NCBI RefSeq assembly: GCF_016808095.1
Contig: NC_068975.1
Location: forward strand, 21,211,501 to 21,275,500
Direction of reading: 5' to 3'
DNA length: 64,000 bases
From: Vigna angularis
Lineage: Eukaryota; Streptophyta; Magnoliopsida; Fabales; Fabaceae
The translations under genes and the position numbers were made by a program. Below the pieces are notes generated by a model. That model made no database searches, was not told where the DNA came from, and was given only the letters and a program-made list of their open reading frames with translations. Positions 1 to 11,976 of this stretch are shown here, one piece after another; within the stretch, counting starts at the first letter, position 1, and every line of letters starts with the position of its first letter.

Positions 1-874
1 TCTTAATCTCTCTCGTCACTACTCTCGCTTTCGTTTTTCCTCATGTGTAACTGAAAAATATTGCTTTAATTTTTTTTAATAGTTTTATGCTTGGGTTGTC
101 TTACCAATTGAAGCTTATTCTTGAGATGTAGGTTTCAGTTAGGAATCGAGGTCTAAGTTTTTCGTTTTTTTTATCTCGTTTGGATATGTTTTGGTTATAT
201 AACCAAATATAATAACAAAAAAGCTGGTGTCAAAGGCTTTTGCTGCACCAGGGTGAAGTCCACTCATTTGAAGAGTTGAAAACTTTACAAATTTGCTATT
301 AAATTTTTTTGAACTAGATTTTAAATGAGTTTTTTTTCTCTTTCAAATATAATGGAGACAATGACTCTTTAAAATTAAAAGTTTTAAAATATGATATAGT
401 AATCATGTTTTGGTTTTATAGATTTTTTTTTATAAAACTTACATTTTCTTATTATGAGTTATATTTTGTTTAAGGTAATTTCCTTTAACATTGTAAATCA
501 TGTTTAATTTTAGTTTTACCATATATTAAATTTAATCATAAATTTGTACATTAATGTATTAATGTATGTGAGGTAGAGAAAATTTTCAAAACTTGTTGTT
601 TTGTCCAAAAACATTTATTATGTATCTTATCATTTCAAATGACATAATATCTAGCTATTATGTCACCTAAAAATAAAACCAAGAAATAAATTTAGTTTAT
701 TATAAAAATATCATCGTCCAACCTATTATGACAAGTAAATTATATTTGTCATAAAATGTTTTTTTACATTTTAGCATAACAATACAAAAATATAACAATA
801 TGACGATATAACAATGTTACAATATGAAGATATAAAGATATAACAAATGAAGATATGATAACATAATTATATAA

Positions 875-879
<5 letters not shown>
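1..879. other. AT-rich intergenic DNA, nothing recognised
   Basis: Long runs of A and T with no coding signal or clear repeat boundary. From about 780 the sequence becomes an irregular array of short units built on ATATGACGATATAACAAT, which continues on both sides of the following AT microsatellite to about 1040. Confidence 0.6.

Positions 880-935
<56 letters not shown>
880..935. repeat. (AT)n microsatellite
   Basis: An uninterrupted AT dinucleotide run of about 55 bp, flanked on both sides by diverged copies of an ATATGA-type short repeat. The Ile-Tyr open reading frame across it is an artefact of the repeat. Confidence 0.95.
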
Positions 936-937
<2 letters not shown>

Positions 938-1097
938 GATATGACAACATGATGATATAATGATATGATGACATAATGATATAGCACTATGATGATAAAA
1001 TAATATGACGATATAACAATACGAGGAAATAACAATCTAATAGGGAAGGTAAGTGGGTGATGAAATTTACAATCAATTCTTCTCAGATCTAGGTGGG

Positions 1098-1510
1098 GTG
1101 GGGATAAGGATGACAAAAGGTCGGGTTGCACACAAATAATATCTATTTGCTACCCAATCCGCAACAAAAAAAATCACATGTTCGTTCCATTATCGGATAT
1201 TCTTTTAAAAAATATTCGCAGATATTTTAAAATACCCATGAGTGAATAGTTGCGAATATTTTAAAAAAATTATAAATTTTAAAATAAAATCTAAGTAAAG
1301 TTACAAAAAAATATAATATATATTAAAAATTAATTTGAATTAAATTAAATTTAATAAAAAAAATTAAATTGAATTAAATTAAATTTAATAAAAAAAATTA
1401 AATTTTAATTTTAATTTTTTTATAAGTAACGAATACCCATAATTATGATACTTGTACCCGAATAATTTATAAATGAGTATTTTCTATAATCGCATATAAA
1501 TTTTTTATAA
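1098..1510. repeat. Possible relic of a hAT-like non-autonomous element
   Basis: The left side (AGGATGACAAAAGGTCGGGT) and internal strings such as TACCCGAATA resemble the termini and body of the element at 55416-56383. The middle (about 1330-1400) holds two tandem copies of a roughly 35-bp AT-rich unit. No right-hand terminus or target duplication is clear, so this is a tentative assignment. Confidence 0.3.
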
Positions 1511-1599
1511 AATCAAGAGATGCTAAAAAAATATTGAAAGGTAGATAATGATGTTGAAACAAGCCATTATTGGATAACCTTAATTATATCTAGTTTTGG

Positions 1600-2320
1600 G
1601 GCCAATCTATTAAATAATATGGATCAAGTACAATATTGACCTTTCCCTAAAGGAACACTTTATAGCGTAACCCTAGAATTAGATGAAATGTTATGGGCAA
1701 TTATATTATAAAAACAAACACAAACTTTCTTAGATAGGGATGAAACAAATCGTTCAAGGCTGCTTGAAAGGTAGAAATAACATTAGTTAACATGGGGCAT
1801 TACGAAAAACTCATAATGACTATCATAGGTCTGAAAATTTGTTTTATGGCGGACAACCCAAATCTGGTGATAGCTAGAACACAAGTCAATCTTCGAAAAG
1901 ATAGTTGTATATGTGAGTTCGTATAAAAATTCTTCTATTGTAGGAATGAGGAAGCGATCCTTGATCATAATAACATTTAAGTCCTGTAATCAATGCAAAG
2001 ATGCCAAGTGTCATCCTCTTTTTTTTTTGTGAGATGACGGAAATGGAATAATGCTAGGTCGTATGATGGCCTTTGCAAGCATAGAGGTAATGAGGTTTGT
2101 GATATCATGTTTACTTGTGGGCATGTCAATAACAATACAATTTAATGTTAATAGAGGAAGCCTATGAAAGGAGGGGAATATGGTGGTCATGATGGCAGGG
2201 ATGTGGTAATCCATGAGAAGAATAAAAAATGTGTTGAAATTGGGTGAACTATTTAGTGATTTTAGGGTGGTTAAAATTGGGTGGGCGTTCAATTTTTGAA
2301 AAAGTATCTTGAAATGTGAG
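1600..2320 (-). pseudogene. Ty3/gypsy reverse transcriptase relic
   Basis: Two minus-strand reading segments (2292-2011 and 1968-1783) match, in order, the start of a gypsy reverse transcriptase. The first carries the region before the RT core, ending in a PSIIPFPSSHKKKRG-like stretch. The second carries DRFLIPTIEEFLYEL, FSKIDLCSSYHQI and HYEFFVMP. Going on from 1783 in a nearby frame, the expected YxDD active-site region is recognisable but its aspartates are lost. The segments are separated by frame breaks, and no LTR, gag or integrase is visible. This is an old, inactive fragment. Confidence 0.75.
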
Positions 2321-4249
2321 AAGATGAAAACATGTTATGGCATTAATATGTTGTAAGTGACACATGGTATGAAAGGATGTTGAAAGGTAGGTATATATGG
2401 TGGTTCCAATTTTAGGGTTTGCTTAATATCTTAGTTTGATTTAAGAGATACGAGTAGGTTCATTGAAATAGTGCTTGGATTGTAGGGTTTGTCTATAATG
2501 GATTGTAGGGCGGTGAACAGTGGTATGCGATGGCAGCAGCAACGAACACGGTGAGCGGCGAGGATAAATGGTGAACAGCAAGGGGGCAAACAGAAGGTTA
2601 ACACAAAAAGTAAGAGGATTATTAGAGTATTAAATTAAAATAAGTTGTTATTGGGCCTATGACCCAATTGTTAAGACAGTATCAATTGGGCTTTAAACCC
2701 AATAAAAAACATTGCACCCTTTGAAAACACTTGGAAGAAAAACTGGAAAAGAAAAAAGCTAGACCAGAAAAGAAAGAAAACGTGCGACAAGACAATGACT
2801 CTACGGAGACAGGGAAGTGACGGCTGAGTAATGATGAGAATGATAACCCAATTAATTTGCAAATCTTTCTGTTTATTTGCTATTTTAAAGGTTAAAGTAA
2901 TAATTAGACCTCTAAACTAGTTACGTGTCCGGAAAGATATCTCTTTTACTCTAAAGTAGTATGCTGCTACACATTTTATCTAGATGTCTGTCAGTTTTTA
3001 CTTCGTAAAAAACAAGAGCATTTGTGTTTGGTTGCTCTGGACAAAATATAAAGAGAATGAAAATAAAAAATTAAAGATTTTATAAAAATGAATTAATAAA
3101 CTAGTTTGTTTATAGATTTTAAAAAGTTCCTGAATATTAATATAGTATATTTATATTATGTTTTATTTTATATTTTTCTTTTCCTAATTCATGAAACTAA
3201 AAAGTTTTATTTTAAATTTTGAAAAGTTAGAATATAAATTAAACGTGTTATGATATTTTGAATCAAAAGAAAATTTAAATAAAATAGTCTTACAAATAAT
3301 ATTACATAATGAGATATATCTAAAATAGAATGAAGTTTTATAATATCAAACACATGTAATAGTATTATATTGTTTGTTGTAAGTTATACATTTTATATAT
3401 TTTTTTATTCATAAGAGACTTGATGTGAATCAGTTTTTTAACTTTTTTTTTCTTATTTTATTATTAGTTTTTTTCATCTCCTCTCACTTTATATTTGTTA
3501 ATAGTAGAAACTTTTTTATGTACAAAGAGAATCTAGATCATTTTTATTAGTTAACTTTCATTTAAATGAATTAATGTCATTTTTTAAAAAAACTTTCCAT
3601 ATAATTAATAAATATTTAATTTTATTAAATTAGGTTTGGGTTTATTTGAATCACATAGAATTAGTTTATTTAATAATTTTAAAATTATTTTACTTAATTT
3701 ATATAATGTCATGTTACATGCATTCAATTAATATGATTTTTTCTATTTATTATTATATTATTATTTCTCTTTAATATGACTTTACATGTCTATTGAGTTC
3801 AAACATAATCTCATTTCTATTATTAATTTAGTTTATTTTCTTCATCATAATTTGCATGAATATTTATACACTAAAAAACATAAATTTTAAAAACTTATAC
3901 ATTAATGGGTTCACAGTGTTAAATAGATAATAATAACAATATTAACCTTCAAAATTCACTAGTAGACATAATGTTCATATTCTCTACATGGCCACTAAAT
4001 ACTTTAAGTGGTAACTCTTTTGCTAAAGGGTTAACACCACAAGATCGATACTAATATATTTTATTGACACTCTATATTTCTAAACTTCTTTTTTAACAAC
4101 AACATATTTCAATTGCATATGTTTAAGGCCTCTAGAATACTTTTCATTCTCATAAAAGAAGAAAAGAAAAGACAATTGTAAAATTGTCACCATAAATTTT
4201 CAGTGGCTTCACAATATCGTTAACTACTCAAAGTCTTGAAAGAAGATCT
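2321..4249. other. AT-rich intergenic DNA, nothing recognised
   Basis: No gene, terminal repeat or RNA gene could be supported. A slightly GC-richer patch (about 2490-2860) holds only short open frames with no family signature. It may be retrotransposon untranslated sequence next to the gypsy relic, but this cannot be shown. Confidence 0.5.
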
Positions 4250-5500
4250 TGCACCCCATTAATCTGAATTATGGTTTCAAACAATGTCACAAATTCAACC
4301 TTTAGAATCGATGCAACAATGATTATAAATAATTAAATGTAGACTTTTTTGTATACATACAATTAACAACATTTGAATTTGTATATTTGATCCTGTCAAG
4401 GTGATCAAATCTCATAAGTAAACATGTGATTCTTTGTCCCTTGCAAGTATACTAACACATTTCTTGCATCTTTCCAATGATCTAGTTCTGGATTACTTTA
4501 GTATCTACCAAACATATCAAGTGCATAACTAATATATGGCCTCGTACATGTTTGAACATATATCAAACTCCAAACAATATATGCATAAGGGATATTTTCT
4601 TCTATTTTCGTTCCAAATCATTCTTTGAACATTGCATAAGACTAAATTTGTCTCTTTTTTGTATTCGAACGGGATATGTTAATTATTTATCCATTTTGAA
4701 TCTCTTTAAAACTTTATTAAAATATGATTTCTTAGACTAACCTAATAGATCTTGAGATGTATTCCAAAATATTTTTGTTCCTATTACATAGTATACCTTA
4801 CCCATATTTTTTATTTCAAAGTTGTTAGAGAGAAATTTCTTAGTCTCACCTAATAGATCAAGATCATTAGTCTCAACCAATATATCATTAATATATGAAA
4901 TAAAAAATATAAACTTTCTTCCACTGACTTTCAGATATATACATCGACCAATAATGTTTTCCTTAAATTCCAAAGACATAATAGTATCATTGAATTTAAG
5001 TAGCATTGTTGAGAAACCTATTTAAGTTTGTATATTGATTTCTTAAGTTTATAATTCATGTTTTCCTTTTCTTCATGAAGAAATCTCATTGGTTGATCCA
5101 TATAAACATCCTTTTCTAAATTCTTATTCAGAAAGACAATTTTAACATCCATTTGATGTAACTCAAGATCATAATGAGTTACTACTACTAATATAATTTT
5201 GAAAGAATCTTTCTTAGACATAGGCAAAAATGTTTCCTTGTAGTCAATGTCGTCATTTTGAATAAAACCTTTAACATCCAGTTGAGCCTTGTAACATTCG
5301 ATGTTGTCATGAGAGTCACACTTAATCTTAAATACTCATTTACACCTAACTCTTTTGTATCCTTCTAACAATTCACAAAGTCCCATACACCATTTTTGTG
5401 TCATTGATTTAAGCTTATCTATCATGACATTTAACCACACATTAGAATTATAATTATTAGTAGCTTCTAAAAACGAATCTGGATCATTTTTTTCGAGGAA
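4250..5500 (-). pseudogene. Ty1/copia pol relic (reverse transcriptase to RNase H)
   Basis: Reading the minus strand from about 5500 down to 4250 gives copia pol in order. At 5227-5018 the RT start shows the HQMDVKIVFLNKNLEKDVYMDQP block and a KKSIYKLK block. At 5006-4737 comes the segment where the YVDD box should be, here read as YINDI, so one catalytic aspartate is replaced. Below that, around 4560-4490, a stretch matches the block between RT and RNase H. Frame breaks separate the blocks and no LTR pair was found. This is an old truncated element. Confidence 0.75.
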
Positions 5501-6355
5501 GCATCCTCAATTTGGCAATACCTCAACAAATCAAATTAATGAGGTATGGAGGGCTTATCTAAAATGAGTTACATATCAAATGCATCTAGAAAATTATCTA
5601 TGGTATAGTAAAAATGATCATCCAAGAAAATTTTGATACACTTGGTTTAGCTTATTTCTTTCATGGTTAGAGTATTCACCATTAAAACATGTTGCATATT
5701 GCTTACCTTGCTATATTTTTAGTAAAAAACCAAGAGAGTGCCCTGGTTGAAATGTTTTCATTGTTACAAGTAATTGAATTTGAATTCTAATTGGCAATGA
5801 GTTGATTGTCACCAACATATGTTAACTTTGTGGAGTTTTTTTTATAGGTTTTAAAAGTTGGAGAAAACTAAATAATGGAAATTTTTTAACTTTCCTTAAA
5901 TACATAGGGAAGGATCCTTGCTCACCATACAATATTGCAATGAGAGCTTGTCAAGACTTGTTAAATTAAAATTGGCATATTATGAATGTTTTGGACGTTC
6001 AAAGCTCAAATCAATTATGAGTAATTGGTTGAGTCTCAAAACTTCAATTGACATAGTTCATTTTTTTTTCACTTCAAGCTTGTGCTTTTAGATGTCATGA
6101 TGAAACTACTGAATCGAGGAACCAAGTTAATTTTTTTGAGATGATAAAAGTCATAGCATCATATAATGATGAAGTTCCAAAAACTGTGTTGGAAAATGCT
6201 CCATATAATTCCAAATATACTTCACATAAAATTCAAAATGAGTTAATTAATATTCTTTCTCGTAAAGTGAAAGATCATATTCGTGAGAAAGTTGGACGTT
6301 TCAAGTTTTATATAATTGTTGATGAAGCTCGTGATGAATAAAGAGAAGAGCAAAT

Positions 6356-6474
6356 TGTTGGAAGTCCCACATCGACTAGAGATAGGGCAAATTCATAGTT
6401 TATAAGTGGGTGCAAACCTCACCCTACAAGTCGGTTTTGTGGGGTTGAGTTAGGCTTAAAGTCCACTTCTAACA
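6356..6474 (+). repeat. TRIM 5' LTR (119 bp)
   Basis: Begins TGTTGGAAGTCCCACATCG and ends CCACTTCTAACA, followed directly by the primer-binding site. Confidence 0.9.
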
Positions 6475-6625
6475 TGGTATCAGAGCCATGGCTAGAGCCT
6501 ATCCTAGCGATATTTGTTGTTTGTTGGGCATATTGTTCCACCCGCTATCGGGCCGCTATCGAACCACCCATTAAAAATGTTTAATCCCACGCTCGAGATG
6601 TATATACCTCAGCGTGAGGGGGGTT

Positions 6626-6744
6626 TGTTGGAAGTCCCACATCGACTAGAGATAAGGCCAATTCATAGTTTATAAGTGAGTGCAAACCTCACCCTACAAG
6701 CCGGTTTTCAGGGGTTGAGTTAGGCTTAAAGTCCACTTCTAACA
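6626..6744 (+). repeat. TRIM second LTR (119 bp)
   Basis: Same length and ends as the first LTR with a handful of substitutions. It is preceded by a purine-rich tract and followed by TGATATCAGAGCC, a one-base variant of the primer site. Confidence 0.9.
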
Positions 6745-8499
6745 TGATATCAGAGCCAGGTTGAAGCCTATCCTAGCGATGTGGGACTTCCAACACAAAT
6801 GACTCTTGTTTTAAGATTGGTTATTAAAAATGGTTTTAATACAAGAGAGGCTTTTTGATATTGTGCATGTTAAAGATATTGCAACATTAACTTTGAAGAA
6901 CAAATTGTGTGTTGTACTTTCTCTACATAATCTTAATGTTTCTAATATTTTTTGTCAAAGGTATGATGGTGCTAGTAATATGAGAGGAGAATGGAATGGA
7001 TTACAAGCATTATTCTTGAGTGATTATCCTTGTGCATATTTTATGTTCATAGTTTTGCTCATCGGTTACAACTTTCCTTGGTTGCTGCATCAAGAGAAGT
7101 TATTCGAATTCATCGGTTCTTTTCAAAATTGACTTTTATTGCCAATATTGTTTGCCTTTCTAGTAAACTTCATGACGAGTTATATGTTTCTAAGTTAGAT
7201 GAAATTCCATACTTATTAGATATTGATGAACTTGAAAATGGTAAAGGGTAAAATCAAATTGGTACTTTAAAGTGAACCGGGGATACCCATTGGAGCTCAC
7301 ATTTTTCTTCTATTTGTAGCTTTGTAAATATGTATGATGCAACTTATTCAGTTTTAGAAAAAAATTAGTGTCAATGGATCCTTATTCTCAACGTGGTAAT
7401 GCTAATAATGCTTACAAAAGCTTGACCTCATTTCAGTTTATGTTGATCTTGTATTTGATGAAAGAAATTATGGTGATAATAGATGTTCATTGTCAAGCAA
7501 CACGACAACAATCTTGAGATATAGTTAATGCTATGCATTTAGTTTATTCTACAAAAGCACTTTTTCAAAACTTGAGAGAAATTGATTCGGATAAGTTATA
7601 AAAAATGTGACTTCTTTTTGTGAAAAACATGACATTGAGATGACTCAATTTGGAGCTTCATATGTAGCAAGGCAGTAGTACACTCTTGTCACGAAAAAAA
7701 ATCATATTACAATGGAACATTATTTGAGAGTTGAAACATTCTTTGTTATAATTCATAAACAATTACAAAAGTTAAATTGTAGATTAAGTGACCATGCAAT
7801 AGAGTTATTAATTCTAAACTCTTTGGTTCCTAAGGATGCTTATAAAGCTTTTAATATTGATAAAATTTGCATTTTTGTAACAAATATTATCCCATGAATT
7901 TCAATGAGCAAGGGAAAATTAATTTGCATTTTCAACTTTAGCATTTGATTATTGATGCTCACCAATATTCAAATTTGAAGAATTTATCAATAATGCAAAT
8001 AAAACTACTTGATTGATAGATTACTTTGCCTTATCATGACTTTTCGAGTTTTTCTAGCTATAACTGAAAGATATTTTTCTATAATGTAAATAATTAAGAA
8101 TGAGTTGCAAAATAAGATGGAGACTGAATTTTTAGCAAATAACATGATAGTCTATATTGAAAGAGATATTGCAAGAAGCTTTAGTTTTGATTCAATTATT
8201 GGAGATTTCAAGTCATTAAAAGAGTGTAGAGTAGCACTTTGACCAAAGGTAACTTTTACTTTTTATATATATTATTTTGATGATAAATTTTACGTTACAC
8301 TTTCATATAAAACTTTGAATGTATATAATAATGTCACACATTCAACTTAAATAGTTGTTCCTGGAATTTGACCTCATATGAACAATCATTGACTTTTAAA
8401 TGCTTTTTTTCTTGACTTGCATTTCATAATTTTCTAGCATGCAAGTGATACTACACAAGACAAGTAGCTTGACCTATGTTGTTTTGGATTAAAAAAAAA

Positions 8500-8877
8500 G
8501 GTTTAATAGGTTCGGAGGTCCTTATATTTGTGGGTTCGTTTCAATTGGGTCCTCCAATTTTGAAAGTGATCAATTTGGTCCCTAATTTAACAAAATTGAG
8601 TTAATAATACCATTTCCGTTAAATGTAATGGACGGCGTTAACTTTTTAAACATGTGGCATGTTGAGGCATCCTTTTATTTGCAGGTGGCACAGTTTTATT
8701 TGAAGGATGCTTCAACATACCACATGTTTAAAAAGTTAATGACGTCCATTGCATTTAACGGAAATGGTATTATTGACTCAATTTTGTTAAATTAGGGACC
8801 AAATTGATCACTTTCAAAATTGGAGGATCCAATTGAAACGAACCCACAAATATAGGGACCTCCGAACCTATTAAACC
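8500..8877. mobile_element. 378-bp fold-back element, probable Mutator-type MITE
   Basis: The two halves are inverted copies of each other over about 175 bp each. The left end starts GGTTTAATAGGTTCGGAGGT and the right end is its complement, around a short loop near 8680-8695. It is flanked by nine A residues on the left (8491-8499) and ten on the right (8878-8887), compatible with a 9-bp target duplication. No coding capacity. The family assignment rests on TIR length and target-site size. Confidence 0.85.
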
Positions 8878-8887
8878 AAAAAAAAAA

Positions 8888-9995
8888 GTCTACAACTTAT
8901 TTTGGAGATTAGTTCAATTCAGTTTCCTTCATGTTAAATAATCTTAGATATTTAATGATATTTTTTATGGTTATTTTATGATATGATAGTGAATCATAGT
9001 TATATTTTTGGATTCTATTGTGTTCCTTAGTAGAGGAAACGAAAAGAGAAAATGAATACTTTTGTTTTTCAATTAGAAAAAAATTATTTATATATACAAA
9101 CTCTAATTTGTCAATTAACTACTCTTTATTGTGTTGACTTAACTTACATTTATGTTTGATGAGATAATGTCATTTTTTTTGCGACATCATTTAGGTTTTG
9201 TCTTAGAAGAGTAATATTTTTAGTTGAAAGTTACTTATTTTAATTATTTATATATATTTTGTGTATTTATTTTTTTATTTGTAAACTACCTAGGAATATT
9301 TGTAATTCTTTAAAAAATTGTTTAAGTGTATTATTTTATATTTATATTTGTTGTTTATTATTGTCGAGATCATACGTCAAATCAATAATAACCTAATGAA
9401 TTCAAAATTATCAATTAATAATACAATTAAATAATATTAAGGTAAAACAACATCAAAACCAAGCATTTTGACATCTAATTATTTGTAGGTGTAAAAACTC
9501 ATTAAAAGTAATATACTAGATGAGCATTCCAAAATAAATGATTAAAGTTTTTCAAGTTTATAACATTTATAGAACTGAACTTCTTCTAGTAACTCTAACA
9601 TTAAAATTTGTTTACAAATATCCAATTCTGAAGAGTGAAAAGACAAAAAAAATGGAGAAGCCGTAAAACTAAAAAGATAATTACAATAGTAATTTTATAT
9701 GATAAATTTGACCCTGTAATAACATAAAGTATATTAATAGATATGGTGGTGAAAATTTAAATGAAATTTTGCATGTCTATGATACGAGATTGTTCGTAAA
9801 ATTAGGTTATCTTGAAGATTCTACATCAAAAATAATGAGTTTATATGTAAACACCATATTATAAATTCTTAACATAATATTAGATTTATGAATTTGATTA
9901 TAGTAATATTTATTATTTGTTTGACTTATTATGTCACTGGTTACGAAATATTTATTGATTTTTAGAACCACAATTATTAGACCATGTCTAGTTCC

Positions 9996-9996
<1 letters not shown>
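8888..9996. other. AT-rich intergenic DNA, nothing recognised
   Basis: No coding blocks, terminal repeats or RNA genes that I can support. Confidence 0.5.

Positions 9997-10035
<39 letters not shown>
9997..10035. repeat. (AT)n microsatellite
   Basis: An uninterrupted AT dinucleotide run of about 39 bp immediately left of the decayed element that starts at about 10047. Confidence 0.95.
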
Positions 10036-10040
<5 letters not shown>

Positions 10041-10046
10041 AATAAA

Positions 10047-11009
10047 GACTTAATAACATTTGTTATCTTTATATTCGTCAACTTTGTTTAATGTATGACT
10101 TTTTTTTTAATGTTCAAAGTGGGTTCCCTTTTCTGTAAAATGTGTTCAATTTGGTCTTTTTTGCTGACCACATTTAAATTGTTAACGGTACATTTAAAAA
10201 AAATGGAATGAGTTATCACGCATCTTGCCACGTCATCACCATCTTCCCTAAGACAGTACCCTACTTTTCTTTCCATTAGCGCGCCGTCGTGCACCACACT
10301 CATGCCATCATCTTCTTCACGTCATCGGACCACCATGAGCTTCGTCATTAGCAACCGCACAAGCCACCATGAAGCAACCAAGAAACCCAATCTGCAAAAG
10401 AAATCTTCCACTGCAATGAATCAAACCCAAACCGTGAGCCCAAATCGCTATGCACCATGAGAACCACCATCAACATCTCACCATCTTGATCTTCTCCATC
10501 GCGAACTAAAGAACTTCAATTTCGCGAGAACCTACAAAGTGAAACCCTAAAAATCACAAAACTATTGAACCTACAGAAAACTCATAATTCTCAAATCGAA
10601 CATCAACCCTAGTTTGCGACTCTTCTGTGAAAACCTATAAAATCCCAATTACACCATCATTGAATTCGTTCAACCTCCACCGATGATGCAAAACCTTCTA
10701 CAAGAAGCGAAACCTCCAAATCGTTTTCCATTCAATCACAAAAACCTACAGAAATCAGAATCAACCACAACCTATCGAAATTAAGGTTTTTGATTTGGGA
10801 AAGATGATGATGATGTGACGAGACGATGATGTGAGTTAGTCATTGTGAACATGTATGTTTTTCTTACGTGGATTCCATGCCGTGATTTAGACGTCATCAG
10901 AAAAAAAAATCAAATTAAACATAAATCATGAAATTAAAAATATATCCCAAAAATATGTTCCACACTAAATAAAGTTGATGAATAAAAAGACCAAAAATGA
11001 TATTAAACC
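10047..11009. mobile_element. Decayed Mutator-like element carrying CG-containing DNA
   Basis: The left end (about 10047-10095) and the inverted right end (about 10960-11009) share a diverged terminal repeat of roughly 50 bp; both contain CAACTTT followed by a TTTA/ATTTA string next to TTTATATTCGTC or TTTTATTCATC. The interior (10200-10800) is clearly more GC-rich than its surroundings, with repeated CACCATGA, CACCATC and ACCTACA words and no long open frame. This could be captured host sequence, but I recognise no gene in it. No clean target duplication was found. Confidence 0.5.
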
Positions 11010-11970
11010 TAAAATAAATAATTATATTAAAAATCTCACATTAAGTATTAACTATATGCATAGAGTTACACTTAAAAGTCATGAAGAAGAATGGGCAATG
11101 TGAATGTGATCCAAGATGCGTGCTACATTCGTTGAGTTGGAAAGAGAATGCACACAGAAGCACATGTGGCTGCGTGAGGACGGTGCATTGAGTCTGGTTG
11201 GTGTGCCACACTTGTCCTTCGTCTTCAGTCATGCTACGTCTAACATGTGTTTCAACAAAGTTGTACAAAACATGGAACAGGGACAAAGATTCACAACCAC
11301 GTGGCTTCACATCCACCAAACACATCGAATCAACACCCCCACAGTTAACTTTCTTCTCGAATTTATTATGTTTTCTATTCACTTTACGTTACAATCAAAA
11401 TACAGTTAACATAATTTTAGATGAATGTTTTTTTATTTCATTTCAAGTTTACAATTAATCTTGAGTTCAAATAACAGGAATGGAGTCTAACAAAACCTCA
11501 AATAAATTAAATACTAAAAGGGAAAAAAGTGTTGAATAAAAAATATAGACTAAAATTTGTTAAGTAGTTTGTTTTTAAAAAGAAAATCAAGTATCATAAA
11601 TGACATCACTTTAAATTCAATTTTAATAAAATATAATTTTATATAAAATGAATTCCAAAACGTGTGTGTGAAAATCTAAGGAGATTCCATTGTCAATTTG
11701 AATCCTTCACTTTTTTTCTTTTTTCTATTTTCTGTTGGACAGTTTTGGACCTCAAAAATTTGTCTGGTGAAGGTTCGCTCCCACCCTTCAAAAATCTCAC
11801 CTCTACAGTTTTAGTTTACTTTTCCTTGCACCCAAAAGCTTGCTACTTCTCTTGTTCAACCTTCCCACAAACACTGCATGCGTCTTTGACCACACCAAGT
11901 TCTTCAATTTCCAATTTTCCTGGTCACCCTCTATTCCTCTTCCTCCCTAGCTGTACTTTCTGTTGAAGGG
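11010..11970. other. Upstream region of the RbcX gene
   Basis: Mixed-composition DNA between the decayed Mutator-like element and the RbcX core promoter. Overlapping frames on both strands at 11041-11460 have no family signature and are most likely chance frames. The G-box at 11298 lies here. Confidence 0.5.
11298..11303. promoter_or_regulatory. G-box core upstream of the RbcX gene
   Basis: CCACGTGGC contains the palindromic CACGTG core, bound by bZIP and bHLH factors in many light-regulated plant genes. It lies about 680 bp upstream of the TATA box of a plastid Rubisco-assembly gene, so light control is plausible. A 6-bp motif can occur by chance. Confidence 0.35.
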
Positions 11971-11976
11971 TATCTC

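Larger units (their letters stand above)
6356..6795 (+). mobile_element. Chimeric TRIM retrotransposon inside the hAT pseudogene
   Basis: A 440-bp element bounded by the 5-bp target duplication CAAAT (6351-6355 and 6796-6800). It has two 119-bp LTRs that start TGTTGGAAG and end TTCTAACA. After the first comes an initiator-tRNA-Met primer site TGGTATCAGAGCC (6475-6487), and before the second a purine tract, GTGAGGGGGG. Unusually, the second LTR is followed by a second copy of the primer-site region (6745-6780) and then by an inverted copy of the first 19 LTR bases. The outer ends are therefore perfect 19-bp inverted repeats. It has no coding capacity. No 5S rRNA-like stretch of the Cassandra family is visible. 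Confidence 0.9.
5900..8242 (+). pseudogene. hAT-superfamily transposase pseudogene (TTF/DUF4371, ZMYM1-like)
   Basis: In order, the plus strand shows an N-terminal block ending QACAFRCHDET (about 5940-6100), the DUF4371 catalytic region (FYIIVDEARDE at about 6309-6341; YDGASNMRGEWNGLQALF at about 6960-7015), a block around 7040-7250 with VAASREVI and ELENGKG, and the C-terminal dimerisation block (HYLRVETFFVII at about 7717). The family C-terminus DFKSL is at about 8205, with the stop near 8240. Several in-frame stops and frame changes make it non-functional. It is split by the 440-bp TRIM at 6356-6795. The frame before the TRIM continues exactly into EEQMTLVLRLV after it once one copy of the CAAAT target duplication is ignored. 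Plant hAT proteins of this type are usually about 600-800 aa. Terminal inverted repeats were not found. Confidence 0.8.

Noticed and set aside
817..1131. Open frame rich in Ile-Tyr
   Set aside because: It is produced by the AT microsatellite; the same holds for the frames at 57282-57586 and 62331-62573.
6475..6487. Match to the 3' end of initiator tRNA-Met
   Set aside because: Only the 13-base primer-binding complement is present, as at 27881 and 54385; there is no cloverleaf, so it is not a tRNA gene.
6356..6795. Cassandra element with 5S rRNA-like LTR
   Set aside because: The size range and primer site fit a TRIM, but I found no 5S internal promoter boxes in the LTRs.
11041..11460. Overlapping open frames on both strands upstream of RbcX
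   Set aside because: No family signature, no splice continuation, and frames on opposite strands compete; treated as upstream region.
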